NCBI GenBank assembly: GCA_900770725.1
Contig: CAAGLL010000019.1
Span: 1-64,000 of the forward strand
Length of the DNA stretch: 64,000 nt
Direction of reading: 5' to 3'
Source: an uncultured Succinivibrio sp.
Lineage (GTDB): Bacteria; Pseudomonadota; Gammaproteobacteria; Enterobacterales; Succinivibrionaceae
The notes below the pieces were generated by a model. It made no database searches, was not told the origin of the DNA, and worked only from the letters and a program-made list of their open reading frames with translations. The translations under genes were made by a program, and so were the position numbers. Positions 26,535 through 35,087 of the stretch are shown here, in pieces (within the stretch, counting starts at the first letter, position 1; each line of letters opens with the position of its first letter).

Positions 26535-27527
26535 ATGAACGGTGTAATGGACTCGGTCAACGAGCTTACTGAAATTGTCGGCCAGAACCGCATGGAGCTC
26601 CTGCTCTTCAGGCTGTCCGGGCTGTCGCAGCGCTACGGGATCAACGTGTTCAAGGTCCGCGAGGTGCTTCCTTGCCCGCACCTGACCATAATGCCCAAGC
26701 TCCAGAAGTTCGTCATCGGCGTGGCCCACATCCGCGGCCAGACCCTCTCGGTCATCGATCTCGCGATGGCCATCGGCGGCAATCCGACCAAGAACATCGA
26801 CAAGTCGTTCATCATCATCGCCGAGTACAACCGCTCCACCCAGGCCTTCCTGGTCTCCTCGGTCGAGCGCATCATCAACATGAACTGGAACAAGATCCTC
26901 CCTCCGCCGAAGGGGGCCGGCCACAGCAACTACATGACCGCCGTGACCGAGATCGACAACGAGCTCGTCGAGATCCTCGACGTCGAGAAGATCCTCGAGG
27001 AGATCTCCCCGGCGAGCACCAAGTTCTCCGACGCGGTGACCCAGGACGTCTCGTTCGAGGAGAAGTGCAAGAACGAGCACGTGACCATCCTCATCGCCGA
27101 CGACTCGCTGGTGGCGCGCAAGCAGGTCAAGGCCTCGCTCAAGCAGATCGGCATCGAGTGCATCGAGTGCACCGACGGCCTCAAGGCGCTGAACAAGCTG
27201 CGCGAGATCGCCAAGGAGACCGGCGACATCTGCTCGAAGATCAAGCTCGTGATCTCCGACGTCGAGATGCCGGAGATGGACGGCTACACGCTGTGCGCCA
27301 ACATCCGCAACGATCCATCGCTCGAGCGGCTCTACATCATCCTGCACACCTCGCTCTCCGGCGTGTTCAAGATCTCGATGGTGAGCAAGGCCGGCGCCAA
27401 CGACTTCATCCCCAAGTTCAACCCGGACGAGCTGGCCAAGGCCGTCAAGAAGGGCCTCACCCTGATGGATTCAGGCACCAACGGCATGGAGCTCCTGGCC
27501 AAGGCCAACAGCCAGCAGCAAAAATAG
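26535..27527 (+). CDS. cheV: Chemotaxis coupling protein CheV
   Basis: 330-residue CheW-receiver hybrid coupling receptors to CheA. Start at ATG 26535 (MNGVMDSVNELTEIVGQNR), seven bases from CGGAG; the ATG at 26529 is too close to it. CheW domain: LLFRLSGLSQRYGINVFKVREVL, GVAHIRGQTLSVIDLAMAIGG. Receiver domain from about residue 185: ILIADDSLVARKQ, phospho-Asp in VISDVEMPEMDGYTL, and ILHTSLSG. Followed 44 bases later by cheR. Confidence 0.95.
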   Translation: MNGVMDSVNELTEIVGQNRMELLLFRLSGLSQRYGINVFKVREVLPCPHLTIMPKLQKFVIGVAHIRGQTLSVIDLAMAIGGNPTKNIDKSFIIIAEYNRSTQAFLVSSVERIINMNWNKILPPPKGAGHSNYMTAVTEIDNELVEILDVEKILEEISPASTKFSDAVTQDVSFEEKCKNEHVTILIADDSLVARKQVKASLKQIGIECIECTDGLKALNKLREIAKETGDICSKIKLVISDVEMPEMDGYTLCANIRNDPSLERLYIILHTSLSGVFKISMVSKAGANDFIPKFNPDELAKAVKKGLTLMDSGTNGMELLAKANSQQQK

Positions 27528-27571
27528 TTTAAGATCCCGTCATACGGGGATTGCAGGCAGGAAGGACAACG

Positions 27572-28927
27572 ATGTTTTTCTCCTTTTTCAGGCGCAAGCG
27601 CGACGATGACGACGAGGACGACTACTACGGCCGCCCCGACGGCGATGACTCGCACGCCGGCGCCGGGAGCGAATCGCCGCTGCCGCCTGCCATGGGCTCG
27701 GGCATAGGCAGGCTCGACCGCCAGAAGCGCCTGGCCTCGCGCACCCAGGGCTCCTTCGGCAGCTCCGCCTCAAGGCGCGAGCAGTCCGACCGCACCGCCG
27801 ACGAGCTCAAGCGCCGCTACGCTGAATACGAGCGCACCCACAAGGCCGCATCCGCCTCAACTGGCGCGGCGGCGTCCGGAACTTCAGCCGCTTCATCGCT
27901 GCAGCGCTATGCCGCAGCGCACCGCCCGGTGCTGAAGACCCAGTCCGCACCGCGCGACATGGCGTCGATCGAAAAGCGCATAAGCGCCATCGGCCGCCCG
28001 ACGGCCGCGGTCACCGCCTCGGTGGGGCACGGCTTCATCTCAAGGAACCCCGACGTGGTGCCGGCGACCAACCGCGCCAAGGCCGCGGCCGGCGGCGGCA
28101 CGGTGTCCGACATGCAGTACCACCGCTTCGCGGCCTACCTGCAGGAGAAGAGCGGCATCGTGCTGGGCGAGAACAAGCAGTACCTCGTCAACTCGCGCCT
28201 AAACTCGCTCCTCCAAACCTTCCGCTGCGGCTCCATCGACGAGCTGCTCACGCGCTGCATGGACGGCAAGGACGAGAAGGTTTTCGAGGCGGTGCTCAAC
28301 GCGATGACCACCAACGAGACGCTGTGGTTCCGCGACACCTACCCCTACCTCGCCCTCTCGAACATCATCCTCCCCGAGCTGGCCATGCGCGGCAAGTACC
28401 CGGTGAGGATCTGGTCCTCGGCCTGCTCGTCGGGCCAGGAGCCGTACTCGATCGCGATCACCGTGCTGGAGATGCTGGGCCACATGGTCCACATCGATCC
28501 CTCGCAGGTGCAGATCATCGCGACCGACCTTTCAACCGACATGCTCTCGCGCTGCCGCGCCGGGTACTATGACGCCCATGCGCTCTCAAGGGGCCTGTCG
28601 GCAGAGCGCCGCGCCAAGTTCTTCAGGCCGACGCACAACCCGGCGCTGATGCAGATAGACCCCAGGGTCAAGCACATGGTCGAGTTCCGCCAGATGAACC
28701 TCCTGGGCTCCTATGCCCTGATGGGGCGCTTCGACGTGATTTTCTGCCGCAACGTGCTCATCTACTTCAACAACGACGTCAAGGCGCAGATCCTGCGCAA
28801 GTTCGCGATGTGCCTGAACAAGGGCGGCTACCTGATCCTGGGCTCCACCGAGACCTTGGTGGGGGTTGCCGACCAGTTCGAGATGATGCGCTGCCACCCG
28901 GGGATCATCTACAAGAAGATCCGCTAG
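27572..28927 (+). CDS. cheR: Chemotaxis methyltransferase CheR with long N-terminal extension
   Basis: SAM-dependent methyltransferase that methylates receptor glutamates. 451 residues; typical CheR is about 275-290. The core begins near residue 180 (SDMQYHRFAAYLQEKSGIVLGENKQYLVNSRL) and contains NETLWFRD, RIWSSACSSGQEPYSIAI (SAM site), QIIATDLSTDML, FDVIFCRNVLIYF and GGYLILGSTE. The first 180 residues are unusual: MFFSFFRRKR, an Asp/Glu run, then Ser/Ala/Arg/Gly-rich low complexity with a basic helix (ADELKRRYAEYERTHK). The ATG at 27572 has AAGGA upstream. A strong terminator follows. Confidence 0.93.
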   Translation: MFFSFFRRKRDDDDEDDYYGRPDGDDSHAGAGSESPLPPAMGSGIGRLDRQKRLASRTQGSFGSSASRREQSDRTADELKRRYAEYERTHKAASASTGAAASGTSAASSLQRYAAAHRPVLKTQSAPRDMASIEKRISAIGRPTAAVTASVGHGFISRNPDVVPATNRAKAAAGGGTVSDMQYHRFAAYLQEKSGIVLGENKQYLVNSRLNSLLQTFRCGSIDELLTRCMDGKDEKVFEAVLNAMTTNETLWFRDTYPYLALSNIILPELAMRGKYPVRIWSSACSSGQEPYSIAITVLEMLGHMVHIDPSQVQIIATDLSTDMLSRCRAGYYDAHALSRGLSAERRAKFFRPTHNPALMQIDPRVKHMVEFRQMNLLGSYALMGRFDVIFCRNVLIYFNNDVKAQILRKFAMCLNKGGYLILGSTETLVGVADQFEMMRCHPGIIYKKIR

Positions 28928-28941
28928 GCTCTATCCACAGG

Positions 28942-28976
28942 AAAAGCAAAGGGACCCAACGGGTCCCTTTGCTTTT
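28942..28976. terminator. Perfect 16-bp terminator
   Basis: AAAAGCAAAGGGACCC, loop AAC, GGGTCCCTTTGCTTTT between converging cheR and the CbiB-like gene. A-run and T-run flank it, so it works both ways. Confidence 0.93.
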
Positions 28977-28990
28977 CCCGCCTTTTGAGC

Positions 28991-29980
28991 TTACGCGAGC
29001 GCCAGCGGCACCACCATGCAGGCGGTGGCGAAGGCCACGCCCACGAAGCAGGCGCGGCGGGTGATCCTGAGGGCCGCGTCCTCGCCTGGCTGCTCGAAGC
29101 CGCCGATGCGCGGGAAGCGCACCACTTCCCCGCGGTAGCTGCGGGGGCCGCCCATCGAGACGTTCACGCAGCCTCCCAGGGCGCCCATCGCGTAGCCTGT
29201 GGCCGAGTCGGGGTAGTCGAGGGCGCCGCGCACCGCGCGCTTGAAGCTGCGGCGCGGGGAGAGCGAGAGCGGCATTAAGAGCGTGAGCACGCAGCAGGGC
29301 AGCACGACCATCGCCTCGAAGATGCTCAGGATCGGCTGGCCGAAGCTGCGGTACTCGGGGAACTTGGCGGGGAAGGTGCGCACGAGCACGTTTATGAGCG
29401 CCATCGCGATCGCGCCCTCAAGCCCCAGCACCTCGAACCAGGCGATGACCCCCAGCCACGAGGCGGTCATCGAGACCGCGGCGTACTCGGACGCGGCCTT
29501 GCAGATCCCCATCGGCGAGAGGCGCCCGGTGTCGCGCTGGCAAAAGTGCGAGAGCTCGGCGCGGGCCTTCTCCTTGTCGCCCTTGCGCAGCGCCGCGCGG
29601 GTGCGCAGCGAGCAGCGCACCGCGCTGCCCGAGTCGAGGAGGAAGGGCAGGACCACCAGCGAGAGTATGGAGTCGAAGCCCGTGAGCGCGTGGAGCAGCA
29701 GCACCACGGCCAGCGCGGCGCCGACTATCACGGCGGCGAGCATCCCGCCTGCGAAGTATCCCTGGGCGCTGGTGTTGGACTGCAAGTTGACCTTGCGGCC
29801 CATCGCCCTGAAGATCGGCGCGAGCGCGCCCACCCTGCACGAGCTTGGAATGGGGATCGCAAGCTCGATGATGACGGCGGTGAAGGCGATGGCCGAGGGG
29901 TGCGAGAAGAAGGCCGACAGGAAGTCCCCGCTCAAGACCTGCGCTCCCAGCTCCTCCACCGCGGCGGAGGCGCCGTCCAT
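28991..29980 (-). CDS. CbiB/CobD-like cobalamin-biosynthesis family membrane protein
   Basis: 329 residues with four to six hydrophobic segments. Landmarks resembling CbiB (adenosylcobinamide-phosphate synthase): SLRTRAALRKGDKEKARAELSHFCQRDTGRLSPMGICKAASEYAAVSMTASW, VLVRTFPAKFPEYRSFG, ALDYPDSATGYAMGALGGCVNVSMGGPRSYRGEVVR. It is more divergent than bona fide CbiB and resembles the form found after mtnN in Vibrio-like genomes. Its ATG shares a base with the mtnN stop (TGATG), so the two are cotranslated. No other cobalamin gene is in the window. Confidence 0.7.
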   Translation of the reverse strand: MDGASAAVEELGAQVLSGDFLSAFFSHPSAIAFTAVIIELAIPIPSSCRVGALAPIFRAMGRKVNLQSNTSAQGYFAGGMLAAVIVGAALAVVLLLHALTGFDSILSLVVLPFLLDSGSAVRCSLRTRAALRKGDKEKARAELSHFCQRDTGRLSPMGICKAASEYAAVSMTASWLGVIAWFEVLGLEGAIAMALINVLVRTFPAKFPEYRSFGQPILSIFEAMVVLPCCVLTLLMPLSLSPRRSFKRAVRGALDYPDSATGYAMGALGGCVNVSMGGPRSYRGEVVRFPRIGGFEQPGEDAALRITRRACFVGVAFATACMVVPLALA

Positions 29981-30678
29981 CAGAGCAGCGCCATCAGCGC
30001 GTTGACGAGCTTGGCGCTCCTTGCTGCGGCCTTGGGCATGAACTCGTCGTAGTTGGCGGTGTTGCCCTCGGAGGCCTCGTCTGAGACGGCCCTGATGATG
30101 AGGAAGGGCACGTGCAGCGTGGTGCAGACCTGGGCTATCGCGGCGCCTTCCATCTCGGCGACCATGGCGTCAGGGTAGATGGCGCGTATGGCCTCGCGCT
30201 TTGACGCGGTGTTGATGAACTGGTCGCCTGAGACCACGAGCCCCTGGCGCGCGCTGTCCTTGAACTCGGGGAGGTTGCCCGCGGCGATCTCGGCCTTGGC
30301 CATGAGCTCGGGATCGGCGTTGAAGAAGCGCTCCTGGCCGGCCATCTGGCCCATCGGGTAGCCGAAGGGGGTGAGGTCGGCGTCGTGGTAGGCGGCCTTG
30401 GAGGAGAACACGGTGTCGCCGATGCGCAGATCGGGGCTGACCGCTCCGGCGCAGCCGGTGTTGATGACGCGGGTGGCGCCGGCGGCGCAGACGAGCAGGG
30501 CGGTGATGGCGCCTGCGGCCACCTTGCCGATGCCGCACTGCACCACCACGGCGTCGCGGCCCTGGAGGGTCCCGCAGTGGAACTTGCAGCCCCCGATGTC
30601 CTTGACGGTGTGGCCCTTGAGCTTGGAGGCGAGGTCCTCGACCTCAGGCTCCATCGCGCCGATGATTCCGGTAGTCAT
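29980..30678 (-). CDS. mtnN: MTA/SAH nucleosidase MtnN (Pfs)
   Basis: Cleaves 5'-methylthioadenosine and S-adenosylhomocysteine to adenine and the thioribose, feeding methionine salvage and autoinducer-2 precursor. 232 residues, normal. MTTGIIGAMEPEVEDL carries catalytic Glu12; CGIGKVAAGAITALL, VINTGCAGAV and DQFINTASKREAIRAIYPDAMVAEMEGAAIAQVC bind ribose and substrate; FLIIRAVSDEA supplies the acid Asp. Start ATG 30678. A GC hairpin (30714-30736) and an extended -10 promoter lie upstream. Confidence 0.95.
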   Translation of the reverse strand: MTTGIIGAMEPEVEDLASKLKGHTVKDIGGCKFHCGTLQGRDAVVVQCGIGKVAAGAITALLVCAAGATRVINTGCAGAVSPDLRIGDTVFSSKAAYHDADLTPFGYPMGQMAGQERFFNADPELMAKAEIAAGNLPEFKDSARQGLVVSGDQFINTASKREAIRAIYPDAMVAEMEGAAIAQVCTTLHVPFLIIRAVSDEASEGNTANYDEFMPKAAARSAKLVNALMALL

Positions 30679-30713
30679 TCTGGTTGTGCCTTTTAAATCG
30701 TTTTCTCTCCCGC

Positions 30714-30736
30714 CCAGGGCGGCAGCGCCGCCCTGG
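30714..30736 (-). other. Hairpin in the mtnN leader
   Basis: CCAGGGCGGC, loop, GCCGCCCTGG: ten-pair perfect stem between the mtnN promoter and start, with no U-run. May stabilise the mRNA or act in regulation. Confidence 0.45.
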
Positions 30737-30750
30737 GGCCCATGACGGCG

Positions 30751-30759
30751 ATTATACCA
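30751..30759 (-). promoter_or_regulatory. Extended -10 promoter of mtnN
   Basis: Minus strand TGG-TATAAT (30759-30751), perfect -10 with the TGn extension, about 73 bases before the start. Confidence 0.55.
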
Positions 30760-30897
30760 ACCAAGGCGGGGCGGCGCGGAGCGCGGGGAGCGCCCCCGGA
30801 TCCTGCCCCAAGGCCTGCAAAGTGGAGGGTCACGCACAGTTTTGCGCAAAAGGCCGGGAATAATTTGCGCACTCTCGCAATTCCGCCCAAGGTGCGG

Positions 30898-30926
30898 TGG
30901 AACGGCGCTGCAAGGGGTCTCATAAT
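30898..30926 (+). promoter_or_regulatory. Promoter candidate for glgC
   Basis: TGGAAC, 17-base spacer, CATAAT, about 126 bases before the glgC ATG. The leader then contains a GC-rich inverted repeat around 30949-30980 (GCGCCG ... CGGCGC, with CTGC/GCAG near the loop). The rest of the 373-base mtnN-glgC gap holds no gene. Confidence 0.4.
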
Positions 30927-31051
30927 TTAACCAAATGTTGCATGAATAGCGCCGCGCGCCTGCAATGCGCAGCGGCGCGCCTGGACGGTTATCAGCTGGT
31001 GACGGCCGTTCTACAAGAACAATCAAGCAGATATTTCCGGGAGTTGCATAT

Positions 31052-32371
31052 ATGGAAAACGCACGCGACGTTGCTAAACAGACGATGGCGCTGGTTTTGG
31101 CCGGCGGCAGGGGCAGCAGGCTGAAGATGCTGACCGACAACAGGGCGAAGCCTGCCGTCTACTTCGGCGGCAAGTACAGGATCATCGACTTCGCCCTCTC
31201 CAACTGCGTCAACTCCGGGATCATGCGCATCGGCGTGGTCACCCAGTACAAGTCGCACTCGCTGCTGCGCCACCTGCAGTCGGGCTGGTCGTTCCTGCGC
31301 AACCAGTTCAACGAGTTCATCGACCTGCTCCCGGCCCAGCAGCGCGTGGACGAGGAGCACTGGTACCAGGGCACCGCGGACGCCGTCTACCAGAACATCG
31401 ACATCATCAAGGACCACAGGCCCAAGTACGTGCTGATCCTGGCCGGCGACCATATCTACAAGATGGACTACTCGGCCCTCATCATGGATCACATCCGCAT
31501 GGGCTCCCCGGTCACCGTCGCCTGCATCCCGGTCCCCAGGGAGCAGGCCAGCGCGCTGGGCGTGATGGAGGTCAACGACGACAACCTCATCACCAAGTTC
31601 GTCGAGAAGCCCAAGGATCCGCCCGCGATGCCCGGCAACCCGAACATGTCGCTCGCCTCGATGGGCATCTACGTCTTCGACGCGGACTTCCTCTACCAAG
31701 TGCTCGACCGCGACGCGGCCACCAAGGGATCGCACCGCGACTTCGGCATGGACATCATCCCGGCCATGGTGCGCGACCACCTGGCGCACGCCCACGACTT
31801 CTCCAAGAGCTGCATCCGCAACCGCGGCAACAAGAGCATCGTCTACTGGCGCGACGTCGGGACCATCGACGCCTACTGGGCGGCGAACATGGACATCGCC
31901 TCGGTCCAGCCTCAGTTGGACGTCTACGACAGCAACTGGCCTATTTGGACCAACCAGGCCCAGCAGCCGCCTGCGAAGTTCGTGCAGGACATCAACGGCA
32001 CCTCCTCCATAGTGAGGAACTCCACCTGCTCTGCAGGCTGCATCATCTCGGGCTCCTCGATAAACCAGTCGGTGCTCTTCACGTCGGTGAGGCTGCACTC
32101 CAACTGCTTCATCTCCGAGTCGGTGATCCTGCCCTTCTGCATCATCCACCGCGGCTGCAGGCTCACGAAGGTGATCTTAGACCGCGGCGTAGAGGTGCCG
32201 CGCGGGCTCATCATCGGCGAGAACGCCGAGCTCGATGCCAAGCGCTTCTACCGCTCCGAAGGCGGCGTGACCCTGGTCACCCGCAAGATGATGGAGAACC
32301 TGCGCAAGACCGAGCCGCAGATCTTCCAGGACTTCGACAACTACCGCGCCCCGTACATCCCTTCGTACTAA
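31052..32371 (+). CDS. glgC: Glucose-1-phosphate adenylyltransferase GlgC
   Basis: Makes ADP-glucose for glycogen synthesis; allosterically controlled. 439 residues. ATG 31052 with GGGAG upstream. Nucleotidyltransferase motifs: ALVLAGGRGSRLKMLTDNRAKPAVYFGGKYRIIDFALSN, GTADAVYQN, VLILAGDHIYKMDY, FVEKP, MGIYVFD, YWRDVGTIDAYWAANMD; then a left-handed beta-helix C-terminal domain. N-terminal basic residues of the activator site are retained. No other glg genes are near, so glycogen genes are dispersed in this genome. Confidence 0.95.
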   Translation: MENARDVAKQTMALVLAGGRGSRLKMLTDNRAKPAVYFGGKYRIIDFALSNCVNSGIMRIGVVTQYKSHSLLRHLQSGWSFLRNQFNEFIDLLPAQQRVDEEHWYQGTADAVYQNIDIIKDHRPKYVLILAGDHIYKMDYSALIMDHIRMGSPVTVACIPVPREQASALGVMEVNDDNLITKFVEKPKDPPAMPGNPNMSLASMGIYVFDADFLYQVLDRDAATKGSHRDFGMDIIPAMVRDHLAHAHDFSKSCIRNRGNKSIVYWRDVGTIDAYWAANMDIASVQPQLDVYDSNWPIWTNQAQQPPAKFVQDINGTSSIVRNSTCSAGCIISGSSINQSVLFTSVRLHSNCFISESVILPFCIIHRGCRLTKVILDRGVEVPRGLIIGENAELDAKRFYRSEGGVTLVTRKMMENLRKTEPQIFQDFDNYRAPYIPSY

Positions 32372-32392
32372 CCTCTGGCAGGGCACAAGGAT

Positions 32393-32420
32393 GCAAGGCC
32401 CCCGCATGCGGGGGCCTTGC
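32393..32420 (+). terminator. Terminator after glgC
   Basis: GCAAGGCCCCCG, loop CATG-centred, CGGGGGCCTTGC: a 28-base perfect palindrome 21 bases after the stop. Confidence 0.8.
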
Positions 32421-32533
32421 CGTGCCTTGGTGGCACGGGATTTTGCGCAGGTCAGCCTGAGCGCGGCGGGTCTGCTAAAATTGGGAGTTGCTTTTCAGAA
32501 AACCAATTAAAGACAAGAACGGAAGTTACGACC

Positions 32534-33691
32534 ATGGCAGACACGAAGGCGGCGGCAGGCCCGCTGACCAGCGACGACCCCATATTCGACGACATCAGGC
32601 CCTGCCGCGACAGCGAGGTGCCGCAGGAGCTCCAGAAGATCGTCACCGACAAGACGGTGATCGACAGCATCCTGAGGTTCCGCCATCCTGTTCTGGCCAA
32701 GAGCCTTGGGTTCCTCTTTACGCCCTTCGTGAAGAGCTACCTCAGGCGCCTGGTCTCCTCCATCCACACCATAGCCGACTTCCAAAAGCGCGTGGCCGAC
32801 TTCATGGGCCAGGTGTCCAAGGCGACCACCGACGGCGTGACCTACGAGGGCTTTGACAAGCTTGAGAAGGGCAAGGGCTACCTCTTCATCTCAAACCACC
32901 GCGACATCTCGCTCGACCCGGCGTTCATCGACATGGCGCTCTACCTCCACGGCCTTGACACCGTGAGGATCGCCATAGGCGACAATCTCTTGAGGATCCC
33001 GGCTGCGACTTCGCTCATGCGCCTGAACAAGAGCTTCCTGGTCAAGCGCTCGCTCAAGTCCCCGCGCGAGAAGCTCGTGGCCTTCACCAAGCTCTCCGAG
33101 TACATCGGGCTTTCCATCTCCGAGGGCCACTCGGTGTGGATCGCCCAGCGCGAGGGCCGCGCCAAGGACGGCGACGACCGCACTGAGAGCGCGGTGCTCA
33201 AGATGATTGGCCTGAACGGCCGCAAGAAGCGCCAGGGCTTCGGGGAGTACATGTCCTCGCTCAACATCGTCCCGGTCGCGCTCTCCTACGAGTACGATCC
33301 CAACGACGAGGCCAAGGCGCGCGAGCTCTACGAGCGCGAGCGCAACGGCGGCGAGTACCACAAGGAGAGCCTCGAGGACATCGACACGATCACCCGCGGG
33401 ATCCGCGGCTACAAGGGCCGCGTCTGCGTGAGGGCCGGCGATCCGATCAAAGGCGGGTTCGAGGACGCCGAGCAGCTTGCTGCGATCATCGACCGCTTCG
33501 TCTGGCGCAACTACGAGATCTTCCCGTCGGCGCTCGCCGCGGCCAAGGCCGAGGGCGTCAGCCCCGAGCAGGTCGCCAATTTCGAGCGCAGGCTCTCGGC
33601 CTGCCCGGCCGAGCTGCGCTCGCGCGTGCGCTACATGTACGCGATGCCGTATAAAAACCGGATTTTGTCGCTCAAGGAGGATGGAGAGTGA
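32534..33691 (+). CDS. 1-acyl-sn-glycerol-3-phosphate acyltransferase-family protein
   Basis: 385-residue acyltransferase (PlsC-like superfamily). The catalytic HX4D block is ISNHRDISLDPAFIDMAL with His and Asp correctly spaced; RIAIGDNLLRIPAATSLMRLNKSFLVKR and WIAQREGRAKDGDDRTE form the second and third acyltransferase blocks. The enzyme is longer than PlsC and resembles the cytoplasmic acyltransferases seen in Vibrio-like genomes. The exact acceptor is not known. Start ATG 32534. Its TGA shares a base with the next gene's ATG. Confidence 0.8.
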   Translation: MADTKAAAGPLTSDDPIFDDIRPCRDSEVPQELQKIVTDKTVIDSILRFRHPVLAKSLGFLFTPFVKSYLRRLVSSIHTIADFQKRVADFMGQVSKATTDGVTYEGFDKLEKGKGYLFISNHRDISLDPAFIDMALYLHGLDTVRIAIGDNLLRIPAATSLMRLNKSFLVKRSLKSPREKLVAFTKLSEYIGLSISEGHSVWIAQREGRAKDGDDRTESAVLKMIGLNGRKKRQGFGEYMSSLNIVPVALSYEYDPNDEAKARELYERERNGGEYHKESLEDIDTITRGIRGYKGRVCVRAGDPIKGGFEDAEQLAAIIDRFVWRNYEIFPSALAAAKAEGVSPEQVANFERRLSACPAELRSRVRYMYAMPYKNRILSLKEDGE

Positions 33692-34275
33692 TGGCACGCA
33701 AGTTCTCGCGGGCCCTTTCGGTGCGCAATGAGGACGGGAGCATATGCGTCTTCCGCCTGTGCTGCCTGCTGGTGCTGGCAGCGTGCATGCTCGCCTACGG
33801 CTGCGTGCTCGCAGCCCAGGACGAAGGCGGCAATGGAGCTGCGGCGCAAAAGCCGTCCGCTCAGGCCAGCGCGGCGGCTCCATCCAAGGATGAGGGCGAG
33901 ACGGATGCGTCAAGCCCCGAGGGTGTGCGCGCCCTGGCCTTCCGCGAGATCGACGAGGCCGACGAGTACTACCGCGGCTGCGGCTCGGTCAACGAGGGCT
34001 TCGTCGGCTGCAGCTGGAAATTCTCCCCTGAAGTCTCCAAGTACTACGAGGGCAGGAGCGTGGCAGCCGACGACGGCTTTGCCATAACGCTGCGCGCCAA
34101 GCCGGGCAACCCAGACAAGGACAAGTGCGCGCTGCTGGAGGCGACCTCGGACGGCAGCCGCACCTCGCTTGACGGCAAGGGCAGGGCCTCCGACTGCTTC
34201 CCGCATGAGAAGCCGCAGGTGGCCAGCAACTCCGGCGCCCCTTCTGCAGGGGCCGAGGGCAACGGCAAGATCTGA
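33691..34275 (+). CDS. Exported protein with type IV pilin-like C-terminal domain
   Basis: 194 residues. One hydrophobic N-terminal segment (FRLCCLLVLAACMLAYGCVLAA) with a possible lipobox LAAC (Cys32), then a Ala/Gln/Asp-rich linker. The C-terminal 110 residues run YYRGCGSVNEGFVGC, YEGRSVAADDGFAITLRAKPGNPDKDKCALLEATSDGSRTSLDGKGRASDCF. The last part matches the PilE/minor pilin pattern (FTLTA-P--DKC--L-L-S-G----G---DCW) with its disulfide pair. The prepilin leader and Glu5 helix of real pilins are absent. Translationally coupled to the acyltransferase gene. Role unknown. Confidence 0.55.
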   Translation: MARKFSRALSVRNEDGSICVFRLCCLLVLAACMLAYGCVLAAQDEGGNGAAAQKPSAQASAAAPSKDEGETDASSPEGVRALAFREIDEADEYYRGCGSVNEGFVGCSWKFSPEVSKYYEGRSVAADDGFAITLRAKPGNPDKDKCALLEATSDGSRTSLDGKGRASDCFPHEKPQVASNSGAPSAGAEGNGKI

Positions 34276-34317
34276 GCATTCAAAGCTATTACAACCATTT
34301 ATAACAGGTACAACGTC

Positions 34318-34998
34318 ATGAAGATTTCCCGCAACACCGTGGCCACCGTGGCCTTCACCGTAACCGACGAGAGCGGCAAGGTGGTCGGCCGCACCCAGCC
34401 TGACGAGCCAGTCACCGCGCTCATCGGCTACCACTTCCTGGTGCCGGGCCTCGAGAAGGCCCTGGACGGCCACGAGAAGGGCGACTCCTTCACCGTGACC
34501 CTCACCCCCAAGGACTCCTACGGCGAGTTCGACAAGACCCTGGTGCAGGAGATCGACCGCCGCATGTTCGGCGACTTCCCCATCGAGGTGGGCAACGTCT
34601 TCGAGGCCGACTCCAACAGCGGCCCGGTCGCGGTCGTCATCAAGGAGATCAAGGAGAACACCGTGGTCGTCGACGGCAACCATCCCCTGGCCGGCAAGAC
34701 CCTGACCTTCCTGGTGGAGGTCAAGGACGTGCGCGAGGCCACCGAGGAGGAGAAGAAGCACGGCCACGCCCACCCCAACGGCAAGTGCCCCAGCGAGGAT
34801 CATGATCACGACCACTGCTGCTGCGGCCATCACCATCATGACGACGACGATGACGGCGAGTGCTGCTGCGGGCACCATCACCACCATGATGACGACGACG
34901 GCGAGTGCTGCTGCGGCCACCATCACCATGATCACGAGGATGGCGATCACGAGTGCTGCTGCCACTCCGAGGGCAAGGAAGACAAGGAACAGCAGTAA
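34318..34998 (+). CDS. slyD: FKBP-type peptidyl-prolyl isomerase SlyD with repeated metal-binding tail
   Basis: Prolyl isomerase, chaperone and nickel store for hydrogenase assembly. The FKBP half (1-70 and 125-150) reads VTDESGKVVGRT, LIGYHFLVPGLEKALDGHEKGD; the IF chaperone insert is about 75-125 (YGEFDKTLVQEI, VGNVFEADSNSGPVAVVIKEI). The tail from residue 149 has three tandem 15-16-residue units, CCCGHHHH plus an acidic run at 167, 182 and 197, and a final CCC at 213. This is richer in Cys triplets than the E. coli tail and predicts several Ni/Zn sites. Start ATG 34318; no other nickel gene nearby. Confidence 0.93.
   Translation: MKISRNTVATVAFTVTDESGKVVGRTQPDEPVTALIGYHFLVPGLEKALDGHEKGDSFTVTLTPKDSYGEFDKTLVQEIDRRMFGDFPIEVGNVFEADSNSGPVAVVIKEIKENTVVVDGNHPLAGKTLTFLVEVKDVREATEEEKKHGHAHPNGKCPSEDHDHDHCCCGHHHHDDDDDGECCCGHHHHHDDDDGECCCGHHHHDHEDGDHECCCHSEGKEDKEQQ
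34816..34953 (+). repeat. 45-bp tandem repeats in the slyD tail
   Basis: Three consecutive units (34816-34860, 34861-34905, 34906-34953), each beginning TGCTGCTGCGG and continuing with CACCATCAC-type codons and GAT/GAC runs. The third unit is three bases longer. Copy number may vary by slippage. Confidence 0.85.
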
Positions 34999-35010
34999 GG
35001 CACCACAAGA

Positions 35011-35059
35011 TGCCGCGCCAAGGCGCGGCAGCCTCTCCCGGGCAGGTTTCCTGCCCGGG
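35011..35059 (+). terminator. Double hairpin after slyD
   Basis: First TGCCGCGCC-AA-GGCGCGGCA (35011-35030), then CCCGGGCAGG-TTT-CCTGCCCGGG (35037-35059). Both perfect stems, ending the slyD transcript before thiI. Confidence 0.75.
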
Positions 35060-35087
35060 TTGCGCGTCTTAAACAGGTCTGAAAAAC

